Positions 49,353 through 61,800 of a DNA stretch of 64,000 nt are shown here, one piece after another. Numbering within the stretch: the first letter of the stretch is position 1; each line of letters starts with the position of its first letter. The notes below the pieces were generated by a model. That model saw nothing but the letters and a program-made list of their open reading frames with translations, did no database searches and had not been told where the DNA came from. The stretch is from Chiua virens (Eukaryota; Basidiomycota; Agaricomycetes; Boletales; Boletaceae): assembly GCA_019787685.1 (NCBI GenBank), contig JAHNUO010000029.1, positions 326,494-390,493 on the forward strand, read 5' to 3'. Made by a program: the position numbers and the translations under genes.

Positions 49353-51773
49353 CTCTGCCAGCCTTCTTAGCTCCTTTACCTAGATCATGAAGGAGACACA
49401 GGATTGATTTATTTGTGGGCTGCCCCTGTTTCTGGATGGTGTAGTCACAGTGTTATTTCTACTCTGTAATGAAATGTATCATGCCAATTCATTACCATTT
49501 CCTTGGCAGCAATGCTGGTGTGGTTGCCAGCCAATTCTGAAGGCACACTTGAGTCCTTAGGGTGAATGGACTCAGCCTCACACCCACAGCCAATTATGTG
49601 TGTTTGTAGGACCAACTGTTTGTTGCCTGGATTCCACACTATGCCACTTTCTTAGATAAGGCCATCTACCATGAAGGGCGGTGTGGCACCGCTAGTTTAT
49701 GCTTCCAGTGCCATAGGCAAGATAGAATTTAGTATCGCTGCAATAAATGATTCTCAATGGAATTGCATTGTCTTAAATGTGCTGTCAAACTGCACATGTC
49801 ACAACCATTCCACCATATGAGGGTTTTTCACAGCAGGAGTATGTGAGGTGGTGACTGACTTGGATCTGGCAAGGCAAGCCCCTGTGAGGGCTGGGGATGG
49901 CAACTATGAATTGGGATCCTCTCAACTCTGCTGCCATTGTCACTCAGATATGTAATCTGTAGTCTTTGTCTTGGCATAGTGAGGCCATGCTTGGTTTGCT
50001 TGCATTTATACTAATACTCAATAGGCTTGATCTCCAACAAGGTTCATATAAGGTGTTAGCCCAGTTAGCAACTGCTAATAGGCTAAATTTAATCTGGGCT
50101 AGTAATAACAATGGAATGGTTCATTCTTTGTATGAATTCCCCTGAAATCACTTGGACTCCCAATCCAACTAGGGCAGGATCCAGCAACTCAGCCTTGTGT
50201 CAGGCCAGTTTGTGCCTCTGTGACCAATGATTTTGTCATTAACACATTTATGAAGTCAGTCTTGACTTCTGTGGGTGTGAAACTATGAAACCTTGGACAA
50301 CACAGCTTCTTTGAACCCAGTTATATCCAGCTACAGTTCATAATCCACATATAGCTGCCACATTCTGCATGTTATGGCAATTTCAGGCCCTTTCCTTCCA
50401 GTCCAAGGCATCTGTGTGCAGGTTTTACTCTATCCTTGCATAACTCAGGCACTTAGAAGCTTTGGGTGTTCCACTACACTAATACAAGGCCATCTGTACT
50501 CACATAGTCTGATAGGACCACTATGGTGAGTTTGTGCACATGGTTCGTGAGCAGCACAGCCTCAAGTTATTCAAGTGCTCAGGCCATGCACATGATCTGG
50601 CAGGACTAGATCAAACCAAAGTCAGCTAATGTGTAGTTCTTTGTCCAGCCTGCCCATAGCCAGGAAAGAACCTCCCCTATAGCTTCCTAAAGGCTCCATC
50701 GAAGCAAAGGTATGCATATAATGATCTTGCTATGCTACTTGCAAACAACAGCCTTTTTGAGTTGGATATGCATGCTATTTGTGGGGATTGGTGCAAATTT
50801 CTGACTAAAGCACCAGAATGCATCAGGGACACAATGGACTCTAGTTTGAATGGTGGTTTGGCATACTTCATGGAAGAGGATGCATTTAAATCTTATATGT
50901 CACTCTGTGTGGGTGGCAAACAGGAGGTATGTTCAAAGTTCTAACTACATCTGGCGTAACCTAATGTCATTGACTGCCATCAGCAAAGAAAAGTACATGC
51001 ATAGAACATACTGCAGTCAATCTTGTCAGCTCAAAGAAGTTGTGTGGCCTTGCTGCCACAGAAGTAGGGAATGTAGCATTTGCATGGCACAATATGAAGC
51101 TTCCTACTGCTATTGGTGGTTTGCAAAAAGGGGGAAAGCAAGCTTCTGTTCCTTGTTGTTGCCATTGCTGCCATAGTCTAACTCAATGGTATCATAGATA
51201 CAACAATATTGACTGCTTACTCTTCTCCACAATCCAGTATTTCCCTTCACTTCCATGCATCTTTGCCTTGTACAATGTTGCTTGTCAGTGAAGCAAACAT
51301 TCATGGGAAGGGATGAAACCCTTCTGGCAACTCTTTGGTTTGGCCATGAAAAAGGATGGGTTGACTTTGGTGTGCTAAAGTTTCACCTGCCTGCCCACAA
51401 AGGGCCTGTCACATAGATTACTAATTTAACTTCATACCCTTAATTGGGCATGCAGATGGTGAAGCACTGGAGCATGGATAGGCTGGTATTAATCCAGCAG
51501 CATCAAGTACCAAAGAAATGGGCCTGGGTTCCTGCAGAGGTATTCTGGGTGGCTTTTCAGTGACTGGAACTGAAAGAAGACTGTTGGCTTGTGTAAGTTG
51601 CCTTACATCATGCTCAGCATCAGCAAATTCAGAGTTGGATGGACAGTGCTGGACAATGCTGGACAATGTCATGGTGGTCATAGTGAGGTCCCACTATGAC
51701 CACTATGAAAATACTATAGCTACTATGAATTTGCTAGGAGTACTATGGACACTGCCATTCCTGGGTCTTATGG
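49353..51773. other. Unassigned AT-rich DNA
   Basis: One plus-strand stretch at 50732-50934 (LANNSLFELDMHAICGDWCK...RDTMDSSLNGGLAYFMEEDA) reads like a coding remnant and may continue in shifted frames to 51290, but I recognise no family. The rest shows nothing. Confidence 0.35.
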
Positions 51774-52349
51774 TGTCATATACTGCTCTGTCCTCCGTTC
51801 CTCCAGATATAACTCCGACACTCTTAGACATTAACTCCGGGTCGATCACCCTTAGGACACAACTCTGTGACCCCGGACCTCCATTACATACATATGTTTC
51901 TCCTTTCATCTTAGTACATAAACCTGTGTCTCGCTTATGAGCACAGCTCCAGCTTTTTCAGTACCCGACTTACCTCCAGTTATCTTGTTTCCTAATCTTA
52001 GAATTAGTCATTCTCCAATTCTCCATATTATTCATCTCCTTATTCAGTGACTAATCATTATGTTTTCTCTGAGTATATAAACTGTAGTTACTTCAATTGT
52101 AACTTCAGTCTGAATATTAGTTTATTTGTACAACTCACTCCAAACCCTCTGGAAGACCTTGATGGTCTTCACTCCGCTTGACTCCACTTTATGTGTTGAG
52201 TCCCTTTTCATTCTCTGTTCTCCGTTACTCCAAAATATAGGGACAGACTGTGACAAGGGCACACCACATATGGTGAAGCCAAGTCCTGTCCAACACTGCA
52301 ACTCTGGAGATCCGGAGTTGGTTACCTCCAAGTCACATGGTCATTAACA
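51774..52349 (+). mobile_element. Solo LTR, 576 bp, duplication TATGG
   Basis: Starts TGTCATATACTGCTCTGTCC and ends CATGGTCATTAACA, with TATGG at 51769-51773 and 52350-52354. TATA box GAGTATATAAACTGTAG at 52069. Relative of 48831-49352 (shared CAGTCTGAATATTAGTTT and GGTGAAGCCAAGTCC). Confidence 0.93.
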
Positions 52350-52606
52350 TATGGCAGCTGAATTAGTCACAGGTTATGTGAGAATAAGGTGCTGCTGCAG
52401 CTCCCAGCAATGCCACAGCTATTGCAGACACAGGTAACATGTTCAATGACTTGCTTAACGCCACAAACAAGCTTGATTTGATTTTACATTTCCTGAATTT
52501 AATGACCTGAATTTTTCATTCTTAAACTTTGACTTTGGTGATGTGACTTATGCCCACTGAAGCCTTTTTAATTTTACCTTTGTATAAATTTTGCACAAAC
52601 TTTAAC

Positions 52607-53005
52607 TAAAACAACCTAGAACAAGGCTATATAGCAGAGAAGAGGTGGTTCAGTCTAGCAGAGAGGTGAAAACTCCAAGAGAACTTTGTTAGAGTTCTCT
52701 GGCTTTGATTCATGAGGTTTATATACTACATGGAAGTGAACTACATAGATAAGCATAATGTATCCTATTGGACAATAAGATGTGATTTGATATGAGTCAT
52801 AGATAAGGATCATAGCCTTGCACTAGATTGATGAGTCAGTGATAACAGATGTTAAAGATAAGAGAACATGAGGTGATGGATGTCATGATATGTGGCAGCC
52901 AATCAGATGTGATCCTTTGGACAGCCTTGACATGAGGCAAGTTAATGGTTTTAGAAAAGATCAAAAGTGTAATCTGTTAAGGGGTTAAAGGTTGAGATCA
53001 TAACA
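52607..53005 (-). mobile_element. Solo LTR, 399 bp, reversed, duplication TTAAC
   Basis: On the minus strand it starts TGTTATGATCTCAACCTTTA and ends CTAGGTTGTTTTA. TTAAC is at 52602-52606 and 53006-53010. Same family as 30860. Confidence 0.94.
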
Positions 53006-53357
53006 TTAACACTTCTCAACTTCATACTAGAGAAACTTTCAACACAGTTATTTGGGGTAAGAAGAGTTTCAACAGCATTCATAGACAGCAGACATGCCCT
53101 TGAATATGAGACTGATATTCTAGATGTGAAATTGCAGGCAGACAGCAAGCAGAAATGAACATGACCATGATGACTACAAGAGAAGAGAAGGACAAGAGGT
53201 GACATTTGAATAAATAATGATGAATGCAAGGAATGAAAAGACAAATAGGAGAGCTTTGATGACAACAATGACCTCAGCTAGCCATGTGCAACAAAGATAA
53301 TGAGGGAGATAAGCAGGCTGTGGGCAGCAATGAGAAGAGAAGGGAGCTCACCATGGA

Positions 53358-53813
53358 TAGTGTTTTAAAGTCCAGTCCAGTCCAGTTTTCGATGGTCCAA
53401 ATGAGGCAACCAGACCAAGACCAGTCCTAGAAAGGTCCTAGATCCTTGGCTACCTACTAACCCTTGGAGCATAAGATTTGGATCACAGGATCAAAAGATA
53501 TAACCATTTCCAGGCGACATGTCAGTCAGAGGAGGTCTTAACTTGGTTTTTGTTGTAGAAATTCAAATAAAATACCTAAAATTCTGAACATATTGTGGGA
53601 AGTACCCATGGATAGGAGCTAAAGATCAGTCCACTAAAGGACCAGTTGCCACTGCTCTTTAACCAGTCTTTTATTTTTTCAAAATCAAGGCAACTGGTAA
53701 CTAGACTGGTTAGCAACTGGATGTAACTGCAACTGCAGTCCAGTTGCCTACCAGTCCAGTCCAGTCCAGTTGCCGGTCTTTTGAGCAGTTCTAGACTGGA
53801 CTTCAAAACACTA
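53358..53813. mobile_element. hAT-type MITE, 456 bp, 8-bp duplication ACCATGGA
   Basis: Terminal inverted repeats TAGTGTTTTAAAGTCCAGTC (left) and complement TAGTGTTTTGAAGTCCAGTC (right), flanked by exact 8-bp copies ACCATGGA at 53350-53357 and 53814-53821, the target size of hAT elements. The subterminal regions are full of CCAGTCCAGT words, as expected for transposase binding sites. No coding capacity; would depend on an autonomous hAT transposase not in this window. Confidence 0.93.
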
Positions 53814-53820
53814 ACCATGG

Positions 53821-53853
<33 letters not shown>

Positions 53854-53869
53854 ATGATGATGATGATGA
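53821..53869. repeat. (CAA)n and (ATG)n microsatellites
   Basis: About ten ACA/CAA triplets (53821-53850) then six ATG/GAT triplets (53851-53869), immediately next to the MITE target duplication. Confidence 0.95.
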
Positions 53870-55041
53870 AGGGAAAAGATAAAGGGCATAGAAGAATATT
53901 TGAAGAGGGACATACTTTAGCAAGCAGCAGCTGAGGATGCCAAGATGCCAAGAAGTAGAGAGCCAAGGCAGGGGATAGTTGTCAAAACCAAGAACTCCAG
54001 TTTGCTCCAGTCACCCCTAAGCAACTCTGAGGAGTAAGTGTCCCCCACTTGCACAAGCCTATCTCTGGAGGTATTTGGAGATACTCGGAGTTGACATGTG
54101 GACCTGAACTTTCTATTCCTTCGTTCTTCTCCTTTCGGACTCACTTATTTTAGGTTTAGAGTTCTCTATCTTATTCGAGCATAGCTCCACCCATAGGTAT
54201 TTATTCAAACCTTCATCTTTTTCACTCCTCAGTCATTTGCTACCACCTTGGGCAGTGGCTGAGTGGGCATATCCTGCCCTCACTTAGATTCTGACAATAG
54301 TCCCTCAGTGTTTCTAAGTACATACATTTGGGCATGGGTTTATTACTAGTATCTGGATATTATAGGACATGAGCCTAATTGGGCTCATGTTGTGGGCAGG
54401 TCAGGTGCACCAAATCCATCCAACACATAATTTATGTTGTTTTGCAGTGCCCCCACCTCTCCCTGTCTGTCACCCCACCATAGACAGTGAAGAACCTGAT
54501 AGGGAAACCACTGGATCTGATTGACATGTATGTCCAGCGATTATGGATGAGTAACACTTCAATGAATCAGGCTAACTTCACTTTCAACAGTTGCAAAATG
54601 CTAAGTCCAATATCATTGTTCCAATCCCAGGAAACCCTACCAAGGCATATTTATTATTGGAGGCTGCTCATGCTGACCATAAAGTGCAGCTCATGCACAG
54701 AAACCTTGGACACCAAATTGTTCACTGCAACACTCTCATGCTGCAGTATCAAAAAGTGAGCAGAGCATGGAGTGTGGGAGAGTCTTACCCAACGCATATT
54801 TTGGCTATTTTGGCTATTTTGGTTATGTTGCTAACTTCTATTAGCCATGTGGTTTTTCCTTTTTCAATTCAAACTCAGTTGTCGCATTGCCTGACACGAT
54901 ATCTGTTGTCTGTTCAATCTCAGTAGCACAGCCACCTGTCATCCTTTCCCCCCCATCAATATCTCTCTCAAAGTCACTTCCCCTGCTCGACATCTCATTT
55001 CCCCTGTTTCCTACTTGACACAGGGCTACATATAGCTTGGA

Positions 55042-55495
55042 TAAGGTGAGTCCATCACTACATAATGCTACATGATGGTCTGATTATGATCTATGGCATC
55101 AGATAAGCTGAGATAACAGATCTTGCTGTTGATAAGAGGTTTCTTGCTGATCTTTATGTGTATTGTAACCTATAGACTGATGTATGTTCTGATCCAGGTT
55201 GTTGTGTTGTCTCTGAGACAGCTTTTCTCAGTGGAGATCTCATTTTCTCTGCTTGAGGTCTTTGTTCTCCTATTTTCTGTTTCAATTCAAGGTTTGATAA
55301 GGTAAGTCTATTACTAAACAATGCTATATGAGAGTCTGATTATGATTTATGATCAAGATAACAGATCTTTGCTGCTGATAAAAGGTTTTTTTGTTGATCT
55401 TCATGTATATTGTGACTTGTAAATTGACATACATATATATTGTGATCTAGATTGTTGTGTTGTCTCTGGGACAGCTTTTCTCAGTGAAGGACTTT
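55042..55495 (+). repeat. Tandem duplication, about 200-255 bp, two copies
   Basis: AAGGTGAGTCCATCACTA...CTGTTGATAAGAGGTTTCTTGCTGATCTT...GTTGTGTTGTCTCTGAGACA recurs at 55298 onward as AAGGTAAGTCTATTACTA...TTGTGTTGTCTCTGGGACAG. Each copy starts with a good splice donor (GGTGAGT / GGTAAGT), so a duplicated intron-exon block is possible. Confidence 0.7.
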
Positions 55496-55971
55496 GGATT
55501 ACATCCTTAACAGGTATGTACATGTTTTTTCTATGATCTAACATATCTATATAGGAAATATAATATAGGTTTTATCAAATCTTGTGTGAAAGTGAGTTCT
55601 TGGATTAGGCACTTGATCTTTGTTTTACTACAGTGTGTTGAGAGTGAAAATCAGCTATTTGGGAAGAGATGTGATCAAGTCTTTACTATCTAGCTTCACA
55701 GATTCAACTCTGTGTGTCTGCTGGTTGTCAAGGCCATTTCTGGCTGAGACCTCTGATTGCACCACAGAGTAAAGACTTGATTGGAGGCTGTCAAGAAGAC
55801 TAGCAGATCTTTGATCTGTTACTTTCTGCTTGCTGTTACCTTTCATTTTGTCTCAGGCTTTTGCCTTTAGCTCTGTCATACTCCTACCCTGATTGCTGTT
55901 TAGTTAACTCTTGGCACTGCTGTGTAAAACAAGGGAATTAGTGTGCATCCTTGACTACCTTTCTGAAGACT

Positions 55972-56096
55972 GGACCCTTTCTCTGGACCTGGACCCTTCT
56001 TTGGACCTGGACCTTTCTCTGGACCTGGACCCTTCTCTGGACCTGGACCTTTTCTTTGGACTTGGACCCTTTCTCTAGACTTTTCCCCTGGACTTG
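55972..56096 (+). repeat. Minisatellite of CTGGACCTGGACCCTT units
   Basis: About seven imperfect copies of a 17-19 bp unit (TCTCTGGACCTGGACCCTT and variants). Confidence 0.85.
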
Positions 56097-56664
56097 GATT
56101 TTTTTTTATCTGGGCTATATTCTGTCTTGATTTGATTTGATATGTGAGTATTCTAAATTCTAAATTTTCTATAGGAGTGTTTTATATAAATGTTTTATTA
56201 GGTCTTCTCCTCTTACTTTTCCTCAGTGTGCTCAAAATATTGCTCGCCAAGCTGAATGTGATCAACATCAGCTTGGTTCTCCTCCATCTCGCCATCTACC
56301 TGCTGCCCTGAGAGTAAGTTGATTGTTACATATCTATTATATAAATTTGTAAGATACTAAATATAAATTATAGCTTCATCCTCCTGTTCCTGTTAATCAA
56401 TATTCTGGCATACCCCATCATCAAATTGCACATCATGATATACAATGTATACATAGGAATCAAATACAACATTAGTTCCATCCTGCCAACATCCCACCAC
56501 CATCACCATCACCACCTTTAATGCCACCTGCTATTTCTCATCCATTTATTCCTCTTGATCAACCACTGCCTTATCATCAAGCATTTGTGCCATCACCTTC
56601 TCCTCACACCATTATCAAAGAGGATGGCTATCCTGACTATGCTCGCCCTGACAATGGCAGGACC

Positions 56665-57095
56665 TGAAACAACCTAGAACAACCTAGACTATTAAAGTAT
56701 AGTGGTTGAGTGTAGAGGGGGTTCAGTCCAGTGAAGAGGTGAAAACTCCAAGAGAACTTTGTTAGAGCTCTCTGGCTAAAATTCATGGGGTTTATATACT
56801 ACATGGATATCAGAGTTCTAATCTGAGTGTGAACTACGTAGATAAGAATATCATATCTTATTGGTCGATAAGGTGTGAATCATAATGAGTCATAGATAAG
56901 AGCATAGCCTTGCACTGTCGGTGATGAGTCAGTGATAAGGGAAATGAATAGATAAGGACATGAGGTGATGGATGCTGTTGTTATTGTGGCAGCCAATCGG
57001 ATATGATCCTTTGGACAGCCTTGACATGAGGCATGTGTGTTTAGAATAAGTTAAACGTTGGAGTTGTTAAGGGAGGAAAAGTTGATATCGTAACA
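56665..57095 (-). mobile_element. Solo LTR in the Helitron, 431 bp, duplication GGACC
   Basis: Minus strand starts TGTTACGATATCAACTTTTC and ends CTAGGTTGTTTCA; GGACC is at 56660-56664 and 57096-57100. Closest in the window to the copy at 36922-37341 by its first 20 bases. Confidence 0.95.
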
Positions 57096-59083
57096 GGACC
57101 ATTCAAAAGAGGGAGGATACCTTTGACAACAGACATGTGGTGTCTCATCCAAGGGAGCTAGTGACTCAGTTTGACTGTCACATCAATTTGGAAGTCTGTG
57201 GCTCTATCAAAACTGTCACATATATTCACAAGTATATCTACAAGGGTCCAGATTGTGCTACCATTCAGACAGAAGGTCATGATGAGATTCGTTCCTATCT
57301 TGATGCCAGATACATCTTCTCCACTCAAGCTTGCCATAATATCTTTGAGTTTCCCATGCACATGGAATGGCCAGCTATCTATTGTCTTTCGTGCTAGAGC
57401 TGCTTTGCAAGAGGTTATCAACAATGCCAAGGACACTCAACTGCTTGGATGGTTCAAGGAAAATCAAGATCCAGATCTCATTGCTGCTGGAGCACATGAT
57501 TACCTTTACCAAGACTTTCTCAAGAAGTTTGTTTGGCATCAAGGCCATGCTGTTTGGAAAATTCATCAGAGATACAAGGCTATTGGGCGCATGTATTCCA
57601 TTCCTGCCACTGCTGGAGAGGCTTTCTATTTGTGTCTTTTGCTTACTGTGGTCAAAGGTGAGATTACTTATTATACACACATAGATCAACATTGATCATT
57701 TTTCCTCATAGGTGCTACTTCCTTTGAAGATCTTTGTACTGTCAATGGTCATATTCATGAAACATTCAAAGAAGCTTGTTGTGCTCATGGTCTTCTTCAA
57801 GCTGATAGAGAATGGTTGTCATGTCTTCAAGAGGCTGCTCATTTTAGAATGGGTGCTCAATTACACCATCTCTTCACTATCATTCTGGTCCATTGCTTTC
57901 CTGTGGATCCTCATCATTTATGGGAGGCCACAAGAGATAGTCTTTGTGATGATCTTCTATATCAGCTTATTCACACATATCATATTCCTGAGCCAACCCA
58001 AGATCAGATCTATGACTATGGCCTATACCTCATTGCCAAAGCTCTCAGAAAACATGGAAAGTACCTTCATGACTATGCAAACATGCCTTTGCCACAGGAG
58101 ATTTGGGATATTGTTGAAGGCAATCAATTGATCAATGAGCAAAGAGCCTATGATAGAGAGGAGCTTCAAGCCTTTGTTCAAACAGGTTTGGCTACCTTGA
58201 ATCCCCACCAAACCACACTCTACCATGCTGTCATGAATAGCATTGCACAAAATCAAGGCACCATGTTCTTCCTTCACAGTGGTGGTGGTTGTGGCAAGAC
58301 TTATCTCTCCAAACTTATTGCTTCTGCTGTTTGTGCCAGAGGTCAAATTTCTCTTTGTGTTGCATCCACTGGTCTGGCTTCTCTTCTGCTCCCTGGTGGT
58401 TGTATTGCCCATTCAAGATTCAAGATTCCAATTCCTTGCCATGATCAGAGCACTTGCAACATCAAAAAGGATGATCTCAATCATCAACTCCTTCAGCAAA
58501 CCTCTCTCATCATCTGGGATGAAGCTGCCTCTCAGTATCATCATGTTATTGAGACTGTGGATCGTACTCTTCATGATCTGCTCAACAGGAACCAGCCATT
58601 TGGAGGTATCACTATTCTCTTTAGTGGTGACTTTAGACAGACTTTGCCTGTCATTCAACATGGTTCAAGAGAGCAGATTGTTCCTGCCACTCTCACTCAT
58701 TCCAACCTTTGGACCAACATGTCTGTCCACTATCTTCATCAAAATATGTGTCTTGCCCAGGATCCTGAGTCTGATAATTGGGCCCAACATCTTCTTCACA
58801 TAGGCATCACTAATGGTGATCTCGCTCTTCCTGATCATATGAAAGCTGGTAACTCAATGGATGATCTCATCAATGCCCTCTACTCTGATCTTATTATTGG
58901 CAACAATTATCTTCCAGATCAGTACTTCTTGGATCATACCATTCTCTCCCCTAGAAATCTTCAAATGCATGAAATCAATGCCACTATTCTCAACTCTGTT
59001 GCTCCTCCAGAAACATTCACCTATCTTAGTGCTGACTCTGTCACTGATAGAGAATATGACTACATCCAACCTGAGGTTCTTTA

Positions 59084-59688
59084 CAGTGACTCCCAAAACC
59101 GTTACAATGTTTAACCCTAATGCAGTGTATGAAGCACACTGCAAACACCCGTGGGAATATCACTTAGCATTGGTGAGACAAATGATAGTACACACTCCTG
59201 GCTGCCTATAGGTACCTGGACCATGTGATTTGACCAAGTGGCTGTGGAGATATGGCCAATTTAAACAGTGAATGGAATGGCCAGAATCAAGTTGAGAGAG
59301 GATGGTATTTTTTTGAGTGACAGAGAGAGATCACATGATGATAGTGATTAAAAGACAAGAAGCATGGGAACATATTTAGACTCAGACACTATGTTTATAT
59401 GTGTATCTTTGTTTGTAGAACCAAATATGACCAACAATCCTTTTGTTTTATTAAGATCCTATTAAATATTATAAAAGTGACAAAACTGTTACAATGTAGT
59501 TCCTGTTTTGAATTGGCCATATCTCCACAGCCACTTGGTCAAATCACATGATCCAGGTACCTATAGGCAGCCAGGAGTGTGTGCTATCATTTGTCTCACC
59601 AATGCTAAGTGATATTCCCACGGGTGTTTGCAGTGTGCTTCATGCACTGCATTGGGGTTAAACATTGTAACGGTTTTGGGAGTCACTG
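59084..59688. mobile_element. Tc1/mariner-type MITE, 605 bp, long inverted repeats
   Basis: Starts CAGTGACTCCCAAAACCGTT and ends with its complement; TA on both sides (59082-59083, 59689-59690), the target of Tc1/mariner elements. The inverted repeats are about 178 bp (59084-59261 and 59511-59688) and almost identical, around a 250-bp AT-rich unique middle without coding capacity. Removing the element plus one TA restores the Helitron reading frame across the site. Confidence 0.95.
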
Positions 59689-60353
59689 TATACCTTCAAT
59701 CCCTCTGGATTTCCCTTGCACAAACTGAACCTCAAGATTGGTGCTCCTCTCATGCTATTGCACAATCCAGATCCTTTTCATGATCTCTACAATGGTACAA
59801 GACTCAGACTATTGAGATCTACCCCTAGGATCTTGGAATGTCGTGTTCTCAATGAAAATGGTGATGAAAATGTGGTCTTCATTCCTAGGATGGCCTTGGA
59901 CTCTGGTCTAGAAGATTCTCCTGTTCCCTTTCGTTGTCTCCAATTCCCTATCCATCTGGCCTATGCAATGACCATCAATAAAGCTCAAGGTCAAACTCTC
60001 AGACATGTTGGCCTCAATCTCAGTTCTTCTGTTTTCTCTCATGGTCAACTCTATCTTGCTCTCTCTCACTGTACTCACCCTAGAAACATCAAAGTCTTAT
60101 TCCCACACGAGGAAAATTGTAGTTTGGTCAGAAGTCTTTAGAACTTTGAATATTTAACATCGACTTCATATTTATACTTACTCTTGCTTCTTTGTACAAT
60201 CACAATATATATTATATATCTTGATACTGAATAAAACTTCTATACAACAAAAGACACTTGATTTTACAGATTGTGGATTTGAATTTTGATATCCTAAACA
60301 AATCTATTATACTTATTCAAATCCAAACTTTACAACCCCCCCAAAAATTAACC

Positions 60354-60402
60354 TTATGAGGCAATGACTCGGGTGAAATGCCTCATAACCATTTACTGCT
60401 GG
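60354..60402 (+). other. Candidate Helitron 3' end: hairpin and CTGG
   Basis: TTATGAGGCA (60354-60363) and TGCCTCATAA (60379-60388) form a perfect 10-bp stem with a 15-nt loop; CTGG, a CTRR-type end, follows at 60399-60402, 10 nt after the stem. Helitrons end with a hairpin about 10 nt before CTRR. It is 210 bp after the helicase stop. The base after CTGG is A and not the usual T, so this is tentative. Confidence 0.4.
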
Positions 60403-61800
60403 AAAAAACACAAGAAGATCTACATAAAGCAGACCACTTGATTGGCCAAGTCTGGTTTGTAATCTGAAAGAGTGGCATACCAGTCGCATTTGAATATGCA
60501 TCAATGCAAGGGGGTTATTCTGCAAAATTTGGTGCATTCAAGTCTTCCCCAGTTTGAAGTCAAAATGGATTCTAACCTATTTGTAATTGCTATTAGACAA
60601 TGTGCTGCTTCACACAAGTACAAATGTTCCAGTGGGATCTCAGTCTGTACTTGATGTAATGTTAGACTGATAATTTATCTAACACCTGTATGGACAGACA
60701 TCCTTTGTTATTGGAGAAGTAGGGTTTTAAAAATACATGTAAAGCACCAAGACTGATGATGACAGGGGTTGCCATGTTCTCCAGTGTTGTGACTGAATAG
60801 TAGTATGAGAATATCCCACTTGCGATGCTTTCCACACCATACATGAGTCCCATTTCTCCAGTGCAAGCACAACCCCGATAACTACCTTGCGTTGCCATAC
60901 AGCTTGTCTTGATCTGTGTGTGTGCTATCAATGGCAATCTATCATTGAATTTGGTCAAAGTCTCTACAATGGGCTGGGATCGTCATGCATAACAACATGT
61001 TGGCATTCAAATCAGCCACACCGGACCGTGTAAGCTTGCATCCATCACAGAGGAGATCATGAAGGATTACCATAGAATGTGGGACACATGGTGCATTGCC
61101 CTCTCTTTTTCGTGCATGAAGTGTGTCTTTGCTTAGCCCACAAATGCAAACCAGATCCAACTGTCACAGAACACAACCCACAAAATGTCAATCATTGGTG
61201 ACCATATTGAAACTGGCGAAGAGAATGAGAAGTTTGGTATCCGAGGTGGTGTGTCTATACTACATCCATGCCATCCCATTGATATTGTGATCTCATTTCA
61301 GGTACTCTCAAGTTGGACAACCTTCTTGCATCACTTGTGTCTTCCTCTGCTTCTCTGCAGGCTGCCTTCAAGAAAGTGATGAAGCCCCTCACATTATCCA
61401 GCACAAAAACAAGATGCTTGCCCCACTGCTACCCCCAACAAGCACAACATTATCTTGACCAAGAAGCTGCTTATGAGCAAACAAGTCAATAGATGGTTGG
61501 CCATGGTCAAGAAGGTATGTCCTACCGATCTGATCACACTGCAAACCAACATCCATATTGGAATGACACTTTCTATTGCAACTTGCTATGATTACCACAC
61601 AACCAGATCTTTATTTTTGTATCCAAAAATTTGCACAGAGACTAGCATACATATAAAGATTGGTCTGTGAAATTTTCAGTCAGGGTCAATAGAGAAAAAA
61701 AAAAGCTAAGTAGCCCCTATTTTTCTGTACAGATCTGTATTACTAGGTACCTTGCTGTAGTGTCTGTGGAGGGCTGTGCAATTCTGTCAATACAAGGGAT
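60403..61800. other. Unassigned DNA
   Basis: Short minus-strand frames (60958-60662 with GSYRGCACTGEMGLMYGVES, and 61160-60942) and a plus frame at 61185-61379 have mild coding character but no recognised family; they may be pieces of one minus-strand gene relic. Confidence 0.3.

Larger units (their letters stand above)
53870..56215. other. Unassigned DNA with two local duplications
   Basis: No supported gene. A plus-strand piece near 54590-54770 (AKSNIIVPIPGNPTKAYLLL in shifted frame) may be a coding relic. Contains the duplication at 55042 and the minisatellite at 55972. It may hold the 5' part of the Helitron, whose start I could not find. Confidence 0.35.
56216..60141 (+). pseudogene. 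Helitron Rep/PIF1-like helicase gene, interrupted twice
   Basis: Helitrons move by rolling circle using one protein with a HUH Rep nuclease and a PIF1-like DNA helicase. A Pro-rich 5' part with one intron (about 56319-56372) leads to EDGYPDYARPDNGRT, cut by an LTR at 56665, then DTFDNRHVVSHPRELVTQFD and CHINLEVCGSIKTVTYIHKY IYKG (Rep end). Most of the Rep domain, including the HUH motif, is missing. A short gap or shift at about 57385 follows MHMEWPAIY; then KDTQLLGWFKENQ, an intron (about 57658-57711), and a long open frame with Walker A HSGGGCGKTYL (58275), Walker B SLIIWDEA (58505) and FSGDFRQTLPVI. A MITE at 59084 cuts the helicase after QPEVLY; the frame resumes with TFNPSGFPLHKLNL and ends FAMTINKAQGQ-like AYAMTINKAQGQTLRHVGL ... 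LYLALSHCTHPRNIKVL, stop 60139-60141. Confidence 0.88.

Noticed and set aside
58023..58803. Alternative frames on both strands in the helicase
   Set aside because: The frame with Walker A and B motifs is the real one; the others are shadows.
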